Shown here in pieces: positions 25,606-37,558 of a DNA stretch of 64,000 nt (position 1 is its first letter; each line of letters opens with the position of its first letter). Made by a program: the position numbers and the translations under genes. The notes below the pieces were generated by a model. It saw only the letters and a list, made by a program, of their open reading frames with translations, ran no database searches and was not told the origin of the DNA. This DNA is from Gigaspora margarita (Eukaryota; Glomeromycota; Glomeromycetes; Diversisporales; Gigasporaceae), in the NCBI GenBank assembly GCA_009809945.1, contig WTPW01000339.1, positions 1-64,000 of the forward strand, given 5' to 3'.

Positions 25606-28244
25606 CTAACCTTCACTTCTCATCTTAAATATATACAAAAATAATGCAAAAACTATAGCAACAACAAAAGATGATACTGTTAGATTTTGTACTAAAACAC
25701 TACTATTAATAAAATCAAATATCGCAAATGTATGGAAGGATAAAATAAAAAAGCTTAGAAAAATAATATTAACTTTAAAAATTATTTTCTTAATATCCTC
25801 TTTCATAGTAATAATTAACATAGGAATTAAAAATAAGGAGGAAGTAATAGAAGATAAAGCTGTAATAAGTTTTACTATATCATCAACTTTAATAAATATA
25901 AATATTAAAGTTGCTATAGAGGATATTATTGTAAATGTAATCCAGAAAAACACAAATCTAGATGTTCTAGATGCTTTTATATATGATAGCGTAACTAAAT
26001 GCCATATAAATGTAAAAACTATAACAACACTAAAAGATGATGTTGCAAGAATTTGGGTTAAAACACTATCACTAATTAAATCAAACATCGCAAATGAATT
26101 GAAAGAGAATATAAAAAAACATTGAAAAATAATATAACTTTTAGTAAAATTACACACCTTTATAAAATTGATTAAAAAGGAAATAAAAAATGTAGAAGCA
26201 GTAGCAGAGGATGAAATAGTAAAAAGTCTTACTGTGTAATTAACTCTAATAAACATAAATATTAAAGTTGCTAGGGAAGATATTATCAGAAACATACACT
26301 AGAATATAAGTACCCCACATACTTCTCCAAATATTGGCATAATAAATCTTGACTTGATAAATCTAAATGTATTCATGATAAATCCAAATGTACTCATAAA
26401 CATTGACGTGATAAATCGAAATATATAATAAGCCATTAATATGATAGATCCAAGTATATAAAAAGCCATTGATATGATAAATCCAAATACATTCTTAAAC
26501 ATTGGCATGATAAATTTAAATATTCTATCAAATATTATTTCAAATAAGAATTTTTTGTAAATGATTTGAAATACTTCGTATTCTTCTATTTCAAATGTGT
26601 TTTTGTCAATAATTTCTATTTCATAAGAGTGATGTTCACTTATGCCACTGTTAGACTTTATCCATAAATCTTGGGAACCAAAGCATGGCCCTCGAGTCTT
26701 ACACCAAACGATTGCTTCATTTTGAGAAGAGACACAGCTTAGTCTGGGATTGTTCCATTAGATAATGAAAATAAAAAACTCTCTGATATTTCTTTAAACT
26801 TATAATTACAAAGTGTAAATCGCCTTAATCTATTACCTCTTCTTCTATTTAAATCATTTTCATACCAAAGTAATGGATTATATCCACCAATTATTTTATT
26901 TGAATTTTGAACTTTGATTATAACAACAGTTGGTCCTTTATCATCACAACTTTCATGAAACTTATTAATGCTAAAATTTTCATGGCTTGCTTGATAAATA
27001 AGCTCAAATTCGAAAGGTATATTTTTAAAATGATAAGGCATTCCTTGCTTTTTATTAATCCATGTTGCTATTACTGCTGCATCTTTAGCATCAATAAATT
27101 TAGAATTAAAAGAATATGCTAATTCTCTTTTTGGCAAATTATGTTGGAAAACATTATCAAGAAGATTATCTGGCAGAATATTTTTATATTTAATAGTAAC
27201 TAAACGAAGTTCATCAAATGATAATTGGGAAAATCTAACATGAGGGATACAATTATGTCAAGTTCTATGAAATCTGTTTGTGTCCATTTAGTTAAATCAT
27301 TATCTAAAATAGATTCAGTATTTTCAATTTCCCATTTAATTAAATATTCCCAAATTTCAATCTCTTTTAACCAAAGATCATCACTTTTTAAAGTTTAATT
27401 AGAATATCTTTATCCAATTTTAAGAAATCATTCGATTCAAAAATAATTTTAGGATTTCTGCATACAAATTCTAATGCAAATTGATATAAATTGGTGAATG
27501 TATAGTGTTTACATATTGTAATAAAATCTTTAGGAAATTTCAAAGCTGATTCAGTTTCAAGCAAGTGTTTTTCAACGGTTTGTTTAAGTTCAGATAATTG
27601 AATTTCGTCAGCTGCAATAAAAATATCGAAAAGCCTAACCTCTTCATTATTAAAAAACTTTCCTGTATAAATGTAGCTATTTATTTAATAGAATTAAGCA
27701 TTTTCAGTTTAAAATTATAAAATTAATATGAATTTTTTTTTTGTTTGTGTATAGAAGAATATTCTATTGTAGACATTACTAGAGTTGCACCTCTTATAAG
27801 ATAAACCTTCACATATTGTGTGACAAGAATTCATTTTAGAAAGTATGCTAAAAAATTTTCTTAATTGAATAGTTTGTCTTGAAACTTGCGTAAAATCAGA
27901 GTGATAGTTTATGATCTCACATGAAATACAACTCTAGACATCATATTAATTTATAGGCAATTGAATTGACATATTTAAAAGTATACTTACTTTATAAGGA
28001 TTTCGAACACTGATGGTAAAATATTAGGTTTATCGAAAATGATGAGTCTATTTTCTCTTCCTGCCCATTGTGATGACAATACAGTTTTAAAATAAGTTGA
28101 TCTTGTTGATAGGATAATAGAATGGGCTTTAAATTCTTTTATATTTGGTTCTTCACCAACTTTAATTTTTGTATCAAAATCTTGAGAGCTTTCAAGTAAA
28201 TTTGAAAAATCTATAACGAAACATTGATTAAGTTCGTCATTCAT
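25606..28244 (-). pseudogene. BTB-BACK-TLDc protein with a multi-spanning membrane tail, disrupted
   Basis: Exon 1 (28244 to about 27992) encodes a BTB domain (DFDTKIKVGEEP, FKAHSIILSTRSTYF) and ends at GTAAGT. The frame resumes after about 27675 with YIYTGKFFNNEEVRLFDIFI and a BACK-like helical region (about 27670-27390). A TLDc domain follows (FIDAKDAAVIATWI, IIGGYNPLLWYEND, 27137-26600). In proteins of this family the BTB usually serves cullin-3 binding or dimerisation. The same frame then runs into several hydrophobic helices (26508-25606) containing two modules of about 115 residues with shared IISS(L/I)ATLIF(M/I)FI and F(A/I)FD blocks. Damage seen: a TAA in KL*KSDD near 27390, a shift near 27265, a shift at about 26738 and a TAG at 26299. 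The membrane tail is unusual for this family. Confidence 0.75.
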
Positions 28245-28280
28245 GTTTATGAATTAAAATAGACGATGAATACAAAATGC

Positions 28281-28790
28281 TTATGATATTTCAGGTCTAA
28301 ACTTTAATGAATTTTCATATATGTGGCGTACATCGCTATTTATCCAGAAAAAGAGACGCAGAAATATTTGTACTGTGCTACGTATCTCAATTATGTTAAA
28401 TAGAATTCTTAAATTAGCATTACCAAAAAAAATCCCATATTCTAAGTATAAAATCTCTTGTACAACAGGATGCGTGCTTTCAAAAACTCTTTTAGAATAC
28501 ATGTGATCTTAACTAATTATTTTAGATGGTAATTGATGGTTAAATTATATCTGATTTGTTAATCTCGACTAGAATAATTAGTTGGAACACTCTTTCTTGA
28601 TCACATATATTTTTTGCAAAAATTTTGAAAGCCCACATTCCTGTTGTACGAAAAATTCCATATTAGATATTATGGAGTTTTATTTTGACGAAGCTCAAAA
28701 CTCCGATTGGTTTTTCGATGTGACTGATGGTGTTCTCATAATAATATTACCAAAAAAATTACAAGTATCATACGATAATGATGAGTAATC
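28281..28790. repeat. Short inverted duplication upstream of the BTB gene
   Basis: The minus frame 28281-28502 (reading FESTHPVVQEILYLEYG) and the plus strand around 28620-28680 (TTGAAAGCCCACATTCCTGT) are inverted relatives. They form a loose foldback just upstream of the BTB start. It may include the promoter. No protein family is recognised in either half. Confidence 0.4.
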
Positions 28791-29421
28791 TATAAAAGTA
28801 TTTAAAAAACAATTGTTACTTTTCTGGATAATTTGATTTGATCTTTCACTTTTTTTTTTTGTTTTGTTTTGGTAATTAGCTAAAAACGTATATATAAAAT
28901 TGTCACCCCATCATTTTTATTAATGTCTCAAGGTAGGTTCAAACTGACATTTTTTTTATATTTCAAGGGGTTTCACTTTTTTTTCATAATTTGCTTAGCC
29001 AGGTTCTATAATTTGGTCATTGCTTTTGCTCTGTTTTTCACGCATCAACAGACGGGTCGATCCTGTTTAATTTTGGTTGTGCGACTAATTTATTTGTTAA
29101 CTAGCCCTTCCTCGCACATAAGTGTCGTAACTAACCTTACTCAAGTTAAGTCCTTTAAATAATTTTCAACGGACTAATACAGTAATAGGATGCCTTAAAC
29201 ATCTGCAGCTATCCCAAACCTCTATATATTATGACTCACCTTGGGTTTCCATGAACCAATTATATCTGTCATTCCTACAGCCGGCCCAAACCTATAAATA
29301 CAACATCATCTAATCCTTCTTGAGGCGCAATTTGCTGGAGTTTCAGAAATGTCACTTTTTACCCCATGATAGTATAAATTATTTATAATTAAAAGGAAGG
29401 AAAAATCAATTTTATAACATA
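28790..29421. other. Non-coding stretch
   Basis: A T-run near 28850 and otherwise unstructured DNA. The frame at 28923-29162 shows no family feature. Confidence 0.35.
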
Positions 29422-30003
29422 AGGGAGAAAGGGGTATTCTGACGAAGTTAAAATGTTTCATTCGTATCCTGTAATACGTTGATTCAAATCAAACAATTTT
29501 AGTACCTTTTGATTCGTCTCATCAAGCTGAGTCTAATGAAACTAAAATTGTTTGATTCTGATCACTGGATCACAAATTATCTTAATTTAATTATTTTTTT
29601 AAAAAAATAAGAAAATTTTGGCCTTGGGGGTATTGTGAAAATTGGGAATATCTTGTGATCCTGTGATCAGAACCAGATGAAATTTATATCATTCAATTCC
29701 TCTCAACGAGAGGAATCTAATAGTACAAATTTCATCCACTTTTGATTGGTATTCAGAGATTCCTGTTTCGTTATAATACCTTTAGTTATAGGATTCTATA
29801 TAAAAGAGGTATTGTGACGAATTGGTATATTTTCCCCGGTATTTAGTAACCATGCGATCAGAACTGGCTGAAATTTATACTATTCGATTCCTCTCACTCA
29901 GGGGAATCGAATGGTGTAAATTTCATCCGGATCTGATCATAGGATCACAAGATATCCCAATTCGTCACAATACCCCTCTTCATCAGAATACCCCTTTCTC
30001 CCT
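29422..30003. mobile_element. Palindromic non-autonomous DNA element, TAAGGGAG family, copy 2
   Basis: Both ends read TAAGGGAGAAAGGGGTATTC in inverted orientation and are flanked by TA (29420-29421 and 30004-30005). Three internal hairpins (about 29470-29580, 29655-29760 and 29835-29960) have stems of the type TGATTCGTCTC...GAGTCTAAT, separated by GGATCACAAG/CTTGTGATCC spacers. The terminal octamer and internal hairpins match 1143-2094, although the inner sequence differs. No protein. Confidence 0.78.
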
Positions 30004-30005
30004 TA

Positions 30006-30473
30006 GATATTATTATTCTTCTAAAGCATAACCTTGTACATATTTATTGTATGCCAAAAATTTACTCTTTATGAATTAATTTATTTGCATATGAAAGAAA
30101 AAACAATGGTATTATGTTTCATCAATCTTTATTCATTATCATTCATCAATTAGGAAATGCATGGTAAAATTCGCCAACAATGGATATCCCGTCATTCTTC
30201 AGGAATCATATGGGGAATAAGGTATCCACAATAATGGTATGTACTATACACTCAGCATTTAATGTAAGGGTATTTAAGAAAACTTTATTTGATGAATATC
30301 GAAGTGAAAATTGCACTTTTCATAGAAGAAAACATGTGAGATTTAAGATGAAATATAATTTTGAATAATTAAATGAAATAAAAAAAAAAAGTAAAATAAA
30401 GTAATATAAATTCTGAAGTTTGAAAAAATGTAAAATATTTTCATACTTTACGTGTCACGCTTTATAAAAAATT
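30006..30473. other. Intergenic, 3' side of the DUF4419 gene
   Basis: A 62-residue frame (30180-30368, plus) has no recognisable feature. AATAAA-like signals near 30378 and 30400 are on the plus strand. The minus-strand gene ends at 30474. Confidence 0.35.
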
Positions 30474-31571
30474 CTATTTTAAGTCATTAGAATCATCATC
30501 AACAATAGACCAGCCAATCACAGGAGAAACGATAGATTCACCATCAGAAATTTCTTGATGAGCACCAATAAATCCTGCAGCAAACTTCAAACGATCACCA
30601 GTATCAATTTTAAAAGGGACCTCAACAATACTGAGTGGAATATCTTTAAAATTCATATAATTATTATGTAAAGCTCTTCCTGAACGACCATATGGAAAAA
30701 AACCTAAAAACCATCCTGTGATGGAAGAATGTGCGTCACCTCCTGAACCATATTGTACATTTATATTCATAATCCTACTCCAATAATCTTCATCAATATC
30801 ACCACAATAAGTAGATACCAATTTCCGAACTACAGGTTCAAGACGATCCAACCAAAAATCCATTTCTAAATTCAAATTTCTTAATTGCATAACTTTTTCT
30901 TGAAGTTTTGTCCAATCTTCAAGAGTACCTTCAAGCGTAACTTTTGGAATTCCGCAACCCAACATCATACAAGAATAACTAAAATAAGCCTTAACAGTAT
31001 CCAACAATACAATACGACTTGCTGTTAAAGAATTTGGTGTTGTTGTAGAAAAATCACATGCTAATAATTGCGTTAAGTCGATTTTTTCTATCATTTCATC
31101 AGTTTTTATTACTAATCTGTTTACAACTTCTGGCCAATTTCCTTCAAGTACATTAAGTTTAGTTTTGCCTATAATATCTTCGATATCTATGCAAATTTCT
31201 TTTTGACCTTCATGCTTAACAAATCTTGATCGAAATTTTTCTGCATTAATGTTAATATGACGACTAATACCTTGAGCAATTGTTAGCCAAATATCATCGG
31301 GACTCAAACGCAAATGTTGATGATGATTATAAGCATGGATAATAGCTTCTGCAAAGCCATTATGAGGACATTCGGTAAATTTAAGAACTGTTTTTACAGA
31401 ATTAGGGGAGTTGTCATAATCAACAGAAACTGCATGTACGTTTCGATTTTGAAATTGTTTAGAAATACTTTCTTTAATTGGAATATGAGGTTTTAAATCA
31501 TTGTTGATTTTAACCTTTTGAGTCAAGGTTTGTGTACTGCGAATAGCATTAGTAGCATTAGTCGCTTGCAT
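30474..31571 (-). CDS. DUF4419 domain protein, apparently intact
   Basis: A single uninterrupted 365-residue frame with ATG at 31571 and TAA at 30474. Residues about 60-300 match the DUF4419 family: NGFAEAIIHAYNHHQHLRLS (about 71-90), PDDIWLTIAQGISRHIN (about 91-107), LLDTVKAYFSYSCMMLGCGI (about 190-210), and the Gly-rich SITGWFLGFFPYG near 285-300. DUF4419 is common in fungi and some protists, and its function is unknown. No signal peptide or membrane segment is seen, so a soluble location is likely (inference). Length is usual for the family and no intron is needed. The upstream 40 bp are A/T-rich with a TTTTATT run. It is one of two convincing intact genes here. Confidence 0.85.
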   Translation of the reverse strand: MQATNATNAIRSTQTLTQKVKINNDLKPHIPIKESISKQFQNRNVHAVSVDYDNSPNSVKTVLKFTECPHNGFAEAIIHAYNHHQHLRLSPDDIWLTIAQGISRHININAEKFRSRFVKHEGQKEICIDIEDIIGKTKLNVLEGNWPEVVNRLVIKTDEMIEKIDLTQLLACDFSTTTPNSLTASRIVLLDTVKAYFSYSCMMLGCGIPKVTLEGTLEDWTKLQEKVMQLRNLNLEMDFWLDRLEPVVRKLVSTYCGDIDEDYWSRIMNINVQYGSGGDAHSSITGWFLGFFPYGRSGRALHNNYMNFKDIPLSIVEVPFKIDTGDRLKFAAGFIGAHQEISDGESIVSPVIGWSIVDDDSNDLK

Positions 31572-34300
31572 TTTTAATAAAATTTCAATTTAATTTTATT
31601 TTATTTTTTTTAGAGCGTAGCAGAGGACGTTAAATAATTAATCAAAGTGGCACAAAAGTTACATTTTCACGCGCATAGACTAAGCAATTATCCTTTTTAG
31701 AATTATGTATCGCTTTCATAAAAAAAACCGGTTATGATTTTATTGAATTCAATATATATTTTCTCATTAAACAAGTTTATTGTGTTTTAGGCATAAATTT
31801 ACGTATCTACGCACATAATTATTGTCTTAAAATTTTTGGCGTATTACACTTATTTCTATTTTTGGATCGGTCAATAAGGAACATGCCAGTCTCTTGCAAA
31901 AATGGGTTAATTATATAAATAGCTGCGCAACAAAGCTGCGCGAAGCAAGGAACCTGGTAATATATGTATTTAAAAGTTGACGTTTAATACAGGTACAGTA
32001 AAATCAAGGTATATTCTTGTACAGTGCATATTCGGTTCCGTTGTCACGGAAAAATTTTGTTACCCTGGTAAAACGGTCATAATGTGCATTACGTACTACA
32101 ATTGACATTATTCCTCCCTTTTATTTTTAACAAACTTTCATTATCTTTCTTACTATTTCTCATTAAATGCACTTTTTTTACAATCGCTTAACGTTAATTA
32201 TATAGTTTTCACAGTCATTTGTTGATTATTACTTCACCATTGGTAATTTCGTTCAAAGTTACTTCATTTTTAACGTAGAGGTTAATAAGTAAGAATGTAT
32301 TTCGCCAGAGGGAAGGGATGATTACTTTTTGTAAATAAATAACCGTTCTAAGAGTTTCGTAATAAGTTAATAAACTTGCTCTTCCATATAAAATCGCCTT
32401 CATTTTAATACCCTAATGTTCACGGCATGAACTAAACTCGGCAATAAATCTCTTCTAGATTAACAATTAATTTACAAACAGGATTATTTTGCAAACAATT
32501 AAATTACTGACGACTTCATTTCACCGACAATTTATTTACAAACAGCTCATTTCACAAAGTATTTCTGGTCATTACCGTTAGAGTCAGGATAAAATTAGAA
32601 TTAAGGTTAGCGTAATTAATAAAAGAAACTTGTCAATGAAATAAACATAAACTTGTCGGCGATTTTAAATGAAATGATATGGATCCATGCATATTACGAG
32701 TATTTTTAGGCTTATGAACAATGTTGATGTTAATAATAAAAAAGGTTTTATATATTATACAACAATGAAAAGATAAATGAAATTGGATCTCTCTCACTTC
32801 CGTATTGCCTAATTCTTTAAATTACCACTTTCCTTCCATAATTGTGTCATAATCATGTTTGATCTTACTCTGGTAGTTTTAGGGATTATTATTTATACTG
32901 TAGTTATTCTTTGTGGCTTAATTAATAAATGATTACACAAATTTGTAAGTATTACGCTTTAAAGCAAATGCGAAATCTGTAGCTAGCGTCGAGATTTCAC
33001 ATTGGCATACTTAAAAATTAAAATGCATATAGTTGTGTGCCCTCGCCTTAGTTATGAATATGAATTCACTTTCTTTTTGTAATACAGTAAATATCTAATA
33101 AATTATATATATTCGAATTCCATAATTTATTATTAAGTTTAAGTTCCTTATAACGTCAATCATCGTAGCTAAACTCAGCATGAGAGTACCAAGCTCTCTC
33201 TTACAATGGATACATTATTAATTATATGCTAATAATCGTGCGTATCTTTTATTTACTATTAAACCTACTTTAAATAATTTAAAATTTAAAGCATCAGTTA
33301 TATTTTAAACCTACTTTAAATAATTTAAAATTTAAAGTATCAGTTATATTTTAAACTAATTATATATTACCAAAAATTCAAAAAAGTTCAGAAAAAAATA
33401 AGTCTATGCCAGGAACTTCAAAGAAGTCTTTTTAAAACTATGATTTAGTATTATTTTTACGATCTGCGATTTCTTTAAATTGTTTCTAATTACAATTTTG
33501 AATTGTATAGCGTGTTTGTAAATATGCGAACGTCAAACATGTATAAATATACTCGAATTGGTAGGCAGAAAGAGGCGTGGTAGATTTGGTTCGGGTCTCG
33601 AGGTTCTTTAGGGTCTTGCTGAGTATATATTTTATTTCTTGTGAATGGTTCTTCTTGAGGTAGTTCTAATTCCTCTCTATTTATATAACTCTTCTTCTTT
33701 ATTCTTAGGGCGCAAGGGTTAAAAGGTTCAAATACAATCGTTAATCGATTGTCACGTGATCAAGAGCGAAATTGGATTGATGCGAGTGATTAATTAAACA
33801 ATGGCAGAGATTGATTGTTCAATAAATCAGGTAATCAAAGGGTTTAATCGATTTATGTTTTTATATAAGAAGTGATAAATTCGGTCTTCCTTTCTTTAAC
33901 TGGGTTATAAATGGAGTTCAAAACGCGGGTTACGAAGTCACAACTAACGACACTTTAACTTAAATAACGAATATTCTACGGGTGCAAGGTAAATTCAATA
34001 AGCGATTTATTATAACGAATTTTGGTTAAAGTAAACTCTTTGGAGCTAAACACTTCTACTCTTATTTCGAAGGTCCTCAGAACTCACTTCCGAGTTATTT
34101 TTTTTGAAGCGAAAAGGGGGTCTTATATATTTTTCCCCTCTTAATAAATAAATGAGTTTTAGACTAACTCTATTAACTCTATAGAATCGTTTCTGACTCG
34201 ATATGATTACAATACCTTTGGGTATTTGGTGCGAGAAGACTTCGCGTTGGTGCCGAAACCAGAATTACATGGTGTCATTACCATAGGATTAACGGTGCCA
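31572..34300. other. Long intergenic stretch without a supported gene
   Basis: Small hairpins occur: GCTGCGCAACAAAGCTGCGC near 31922-31941, and a 65-bp direct duplication at about 33260-33355 (ACCTACTTTAAATAATTTAAA twice). The 62-residue minus frame at 32215-32403 is unrecognised. A TATAAATATACTC box near 33541 and the phrase GGTGCCGAAACCAG near 34250 recall LTR-retrotransposon signals, but no ends or duplication could be defined. Confidence 0.35.
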
Positions 34301-34309
34301 AGACTGGGC

Positions 34310-34595
34310 TAAATACATTGTTTGAGAGAAAAAGGAAATAAACAAAGTTGACAGCGAAATGCCAGGTGCAGAAACGGGATTGTGGCCATAGCGAGCGCAG
34401 TTGCCATGTGCAAAATCTAGATTAATTTCATGCTTGGCAGAAGAAAGGAATAACAAGTGCAAGAACTGGTATGTGCTCATTGTTTGGTGAAAAATGGAAT
34501 AAACAAACATTAGCAGCGAAATACCAGGTGCAGGAACTGGATTGTGACCCTGGCGTGCGCAGTTACCATGTACTCGAACTGCGGCACGGTTCTAT
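34310..34595. repeat. Two-unit tandem repeat, about 170 bp
   Basis: Units at about 34316-34420 and 34486-34590 share CAGCGAAATRCCAGGTGCAG, GGATTGTG and GCGCAGTTRCCATGT. These are more GC-rich than their surroundings. No coding meaning was found. Confidence 0.6.
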
Positions 34596-34751
34596 TCTAT
34601 TTGGGGCTATGCCGAATCTAACAAACAATGACTAATGATAGGAGAAATAAAACTATCGTTACGATATAAATAATGGGAAAACACCCTAAGTAAACAAATA
34701 ATAATAAAAAAAAAAAGGCATGGTCTGGAGCCCCTTACAACGTACATAATT

Positions 34752-34969
34752 TTACAGACGAATATAACCAACCCATTTCTTAATTTCCTCATTTGGAATG
34801 GTAGCAACTAAAATTAAGGTCAGAGGTGTTCTGAGATTAAAATTATTAAGTAGTATAGGTAAAATTGCTTCTCACCATTTTTTTTAATATCCCAAAAAAG
34901 GTTTGAACACTCATTTCTTGTAGTTTTTGTCTTGCTTCGTAAAAATTTGTGACTTATTTCCCAAATAAG
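34752..34969 (-). pseudogene. Duplicated terminal exon (left copy), split from its source
   Basis: On the minus strand a TTTTAG acceptor is followed by a 56-nt exon (34807-34752) ending NEEIKKWVGYIRL and TAA. The flanking intron-like DNA up to 34969 matches 36865-37020. Only this 3' end exists; the copy stops at the hAT-like element inserted at 34970. It is a partial duplicate of the gene at 36809 onwards. Confidence 0.55.
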
Positions 34970-36569
34970 GGGTCGGCTAAAGCCCATTTTACCGTAATTT
35001 GCGGCAAATAATACCCTGGGTCTCTTACATTCCTAGGGACAAATCTTGATAGTACCCGGTGGGTACTTTGCAGGTGGAGGGTATTTTATGTAGGGGAATT
35101 TATGTAAGGGTATACTTTAGATTGACCAATCATTCAATAGGATTATACCTTTACGAAAGTTAAAATATATATATATACCCGGGCCTTTTACAATTAGGTC
35201 TATGGCACACACTTGATTAATCCCAGGTATGATACAAATCGTGGGGGTATACTAATAAGGGGGTACTATTTGCCGCAATTACGGTACTTATTTGCATGGG
35301 TAATACAAACCAAAAAAGGAAATCCAATTTAGTAAATAAACTAAGTGCGTGAGATAAAATTTAGGATTAGGGCTTTAACATTAGAGCTATAGGGTTAGGC
35401 AATGTTTACAATATGTAAAATTTTCATTCCCATCATTTTTAATTAGTGCGCCAAGATCGATTTAAACATTAGTTTTTGCATATTTTCGGTTTTTCTTCTT
35501 TTACGCGGTTCGGATTATTCGTCGAGCTGATCCGGAAAAGTCAAAATTTTTGCAGCTAAAGCAAGGTATATCACGAGATTACCCGATATCTAACCTGGAT
35601 CCGTCCGAACAAAACAAAGCGAGACGAGAAAGACAAAAACACGATAAATATAAAAAAACGGCTATCTAAACCGGTCTTGGTTCACTAAATAAAAGTGTCG
35701 ATAATGCGATTTTGCTATATATAAATCGCTTTCTTTATCTATAATCTGACCCCAACTCATGGTCAGACATTCGTTTGATTGGCTGATGTAAATCAATTAC
35801 CCGGGTAACTTATTTATATGTTTTAAAGTACTTTTTTAGAACTGAACGTTTCACTAATAAAAAATCGCCACAAAAGCTATATCCAGCTTTGAACGAACGC
35901 TAATATTCACTATACAAAAGAATTTCAAAAGAATCTTCCTCCTAGTGGACTTTGCTTAGAAGACAAAATATATTGCTGTTTATTGGACCGTGTGAAATTG
36001 TACTGTGCAATGAGGGTAACTGGAAGTATTTTCGTCTAAAACTACTTTGTTTCGTAAGATTTAAAAAATTTCTTATTGCTAACTATTCAATTTGAAAGGT
36101 ACAAGCTCTTTAGCAATAGAAGGTTCAAGTTCATTATTTAAATTTAGTCGCTTGGTAGGGGTTGTCAACCGTAAATTAAAGTTTTGGTTTATATACTGTA
36201 TCGTAGATTCTTTAATGGGTTTAGGTTTATTAACAATAAAATATTACTTTTTCTCAACTTTACGCGTATCTATCTATTCTCTAAGACATATATAATAATT
36301 TCATTTGTATATATTTATTGGTTTGTAAGCTTTATAAGCTTCTTTCTACGAAGTTTTTTTTTATCTTCTATTAGTAGTATTGAACGATAAAATTTAAAAA
36401 TTATGTAATTTGATTGGTTAATTATCACGGAAAATCACGGGTAGATCTACAAAAATTAACCAATCATACGAATGTCTGCCTATGAGACCCCAACCCTAAT
36501 ATCAAGCAATTTTAATTAAAAATCGGAAAAATCGGGTAATCTAGTGATGTACCTGGCTTTAGCCATCCC
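34970..36569. mobile_element. 1.6-kb hAT-like non-autonomous element
   Basis: Termini GGGTCGGCTAAAGCC and inverted GGGATGGCTAAAGCC, with the perfect 8-bp duplication CAAATAAG at 34962-34969 and 36570-36577. The 1600 bp include a nested Tc1-like MITE (34992-35284). No transposase frame exists; the frames at 36092-36390 are short and unrecognised. The element splits a duplicated exon segment, which fixes the order duplication, then hAT-like insertion, then MITE. Confidence 0.88.
34992..35284. mobile_element. 293-bp Tc1/mariner-like MITE nested in the hAT-like element
   Basis: Ends CCGTAATTTGCGGCAAATAA and inverted CCGTAATTGCGGCAAATAGT, flanked by TA (34990-34991 and 35285-35286). Internal GGGTATACT/ACCCGG motifs. 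It lies about 20 bp from the terminus of its host element, which would disturb the host's left terminal region. Confidence 0.85.
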
Positions 36570-36577
36570 CAAATAAG

Positions 36578-36808
36578 GAAAAAATTAAATGATTATAGAT
36601 TACAGATTACGCCAAGCAGATATGCAATCAAGCATTAAATTTCATATTCTTAAATTATCAACTTCAATTTAAAGTATTTACATAAACATTTTATTGTTGT
36701 TAATGATTTAGGATTTCAATGCATGTATTTTGTCTTTGTAAGATTTATAAGGTATAATTGTGGTTTTTAGATTTCTTGCACCGTACGTACGTACTTACAT
36801 TCATAAGT
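36578..36808. other. Spacer between the duplicated copies
   Basis: A CGTACGTACGTAC run at about 36782-36795. Otherwise plain AT-rich DNA. Confidence 0.4.
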
Positions 36809-37386
36809 TTACAGACTAATATTACCAACCAATTTCTTAATTTCCTCATTTGGAAGATCAGTAACTAAAATTAAAGGTCATAGGCGTTCTGAGCTTAAGG
36901 ATTAGGCAAGAAATAAAGGTAAAATTGTTTCCCAACATATTTTTTAATGCCCAATAAGGTTTGAACACATTTCTTGTAGTTTTGTCTTGCTTCGTAACAA
37001 TTTGTGCTTATCCAAATAAGGAAATTAAAAAAAAGGTCGATAGCAATACCTCTACACAGAAAATCGCATTATTTATATTATTTATCTGTTTTTTCTTTAA
37101 TCCAAATATCATGATTACAATGTCCAATTGGTTCGATGGTGTCCAAACTATTTGGGATGCAATGAATAATATCACATTCGTAGGACTGGCAGAACCTAAT
37201 GGAGCTACGAATAGAGCCAATGCAATGGATACTAGTTTTTTCATCTCCATTTTGTATAACCATCGAACTCCATTGGCTTCATCGTTAACCTTACACATTA
37301 GTTATTTACTGCCATCCCGTTATTGTGTAACCATTATTAGTTTGGACAACATCGTTAATAAGAGAACTTTACTGTCTGCACCATAA
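36809..37386 (-). CDS. Possible small spliced membrane-protein gene, unknown family
   Basis: The minus strand shows a terminal exon (36864-36809; TTTTAG acceptor; peptide ending NEEIKKLVGNISL then TAA) duplicated at 34752-34807. Upstream (about 37298-37008) a hydrophobic frame contains MKKLVSIALALFVAPLG and a second apolar stretch. That could be two membrane helices, but three frames are open there and exon joins cannot be fixed. A plus-strand frame (36961-37386) overlaps. I do not recognise the family. Conservation of the last exon between two copies is the main reason to call a gene. Confidence 0.4.
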
Positions 37387-37459
37387 TGGTAAAGTAAGTA
37401 GTTAAAAGCAGAGAATTATTGTTATTTCATCTTATATTTTGACAACTGGTAATTAAGTA

Positions 37460-37488
37460 CAAAAAAAAAAAAAAAAAAAAAAAAAAAA

Positions 37489-37557
<69 letters not shown>
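37460..37557. repeat. Near-uninterrupted poly-A tract of about 98 bp
   Basis: A-only apart from one C at about 37489. It lies about 145 bp upstream of the fucosyltransferase-like ATG. It could be the tail of an old retroposed copy or a simple homopolymer. Length in the assembly is likely unreliable. Confidence 0.8.

Positions 37558-37558
<1 letters not shown>

Noticed and set aside
33541..34265. Possible LTR retrotransposon (TATA box, GGTGCCGAAACC primer-site-like phrase)
   Set aside because: No paired LTR ends, no duplication and no gag/pol sequence nearby.
37008..37298. Firm assignment of the hydrophobic minus-strand frame to a known family
   Set aside because: Three overlapping frames are open and no motif is specific; kept only as an unknown gene.
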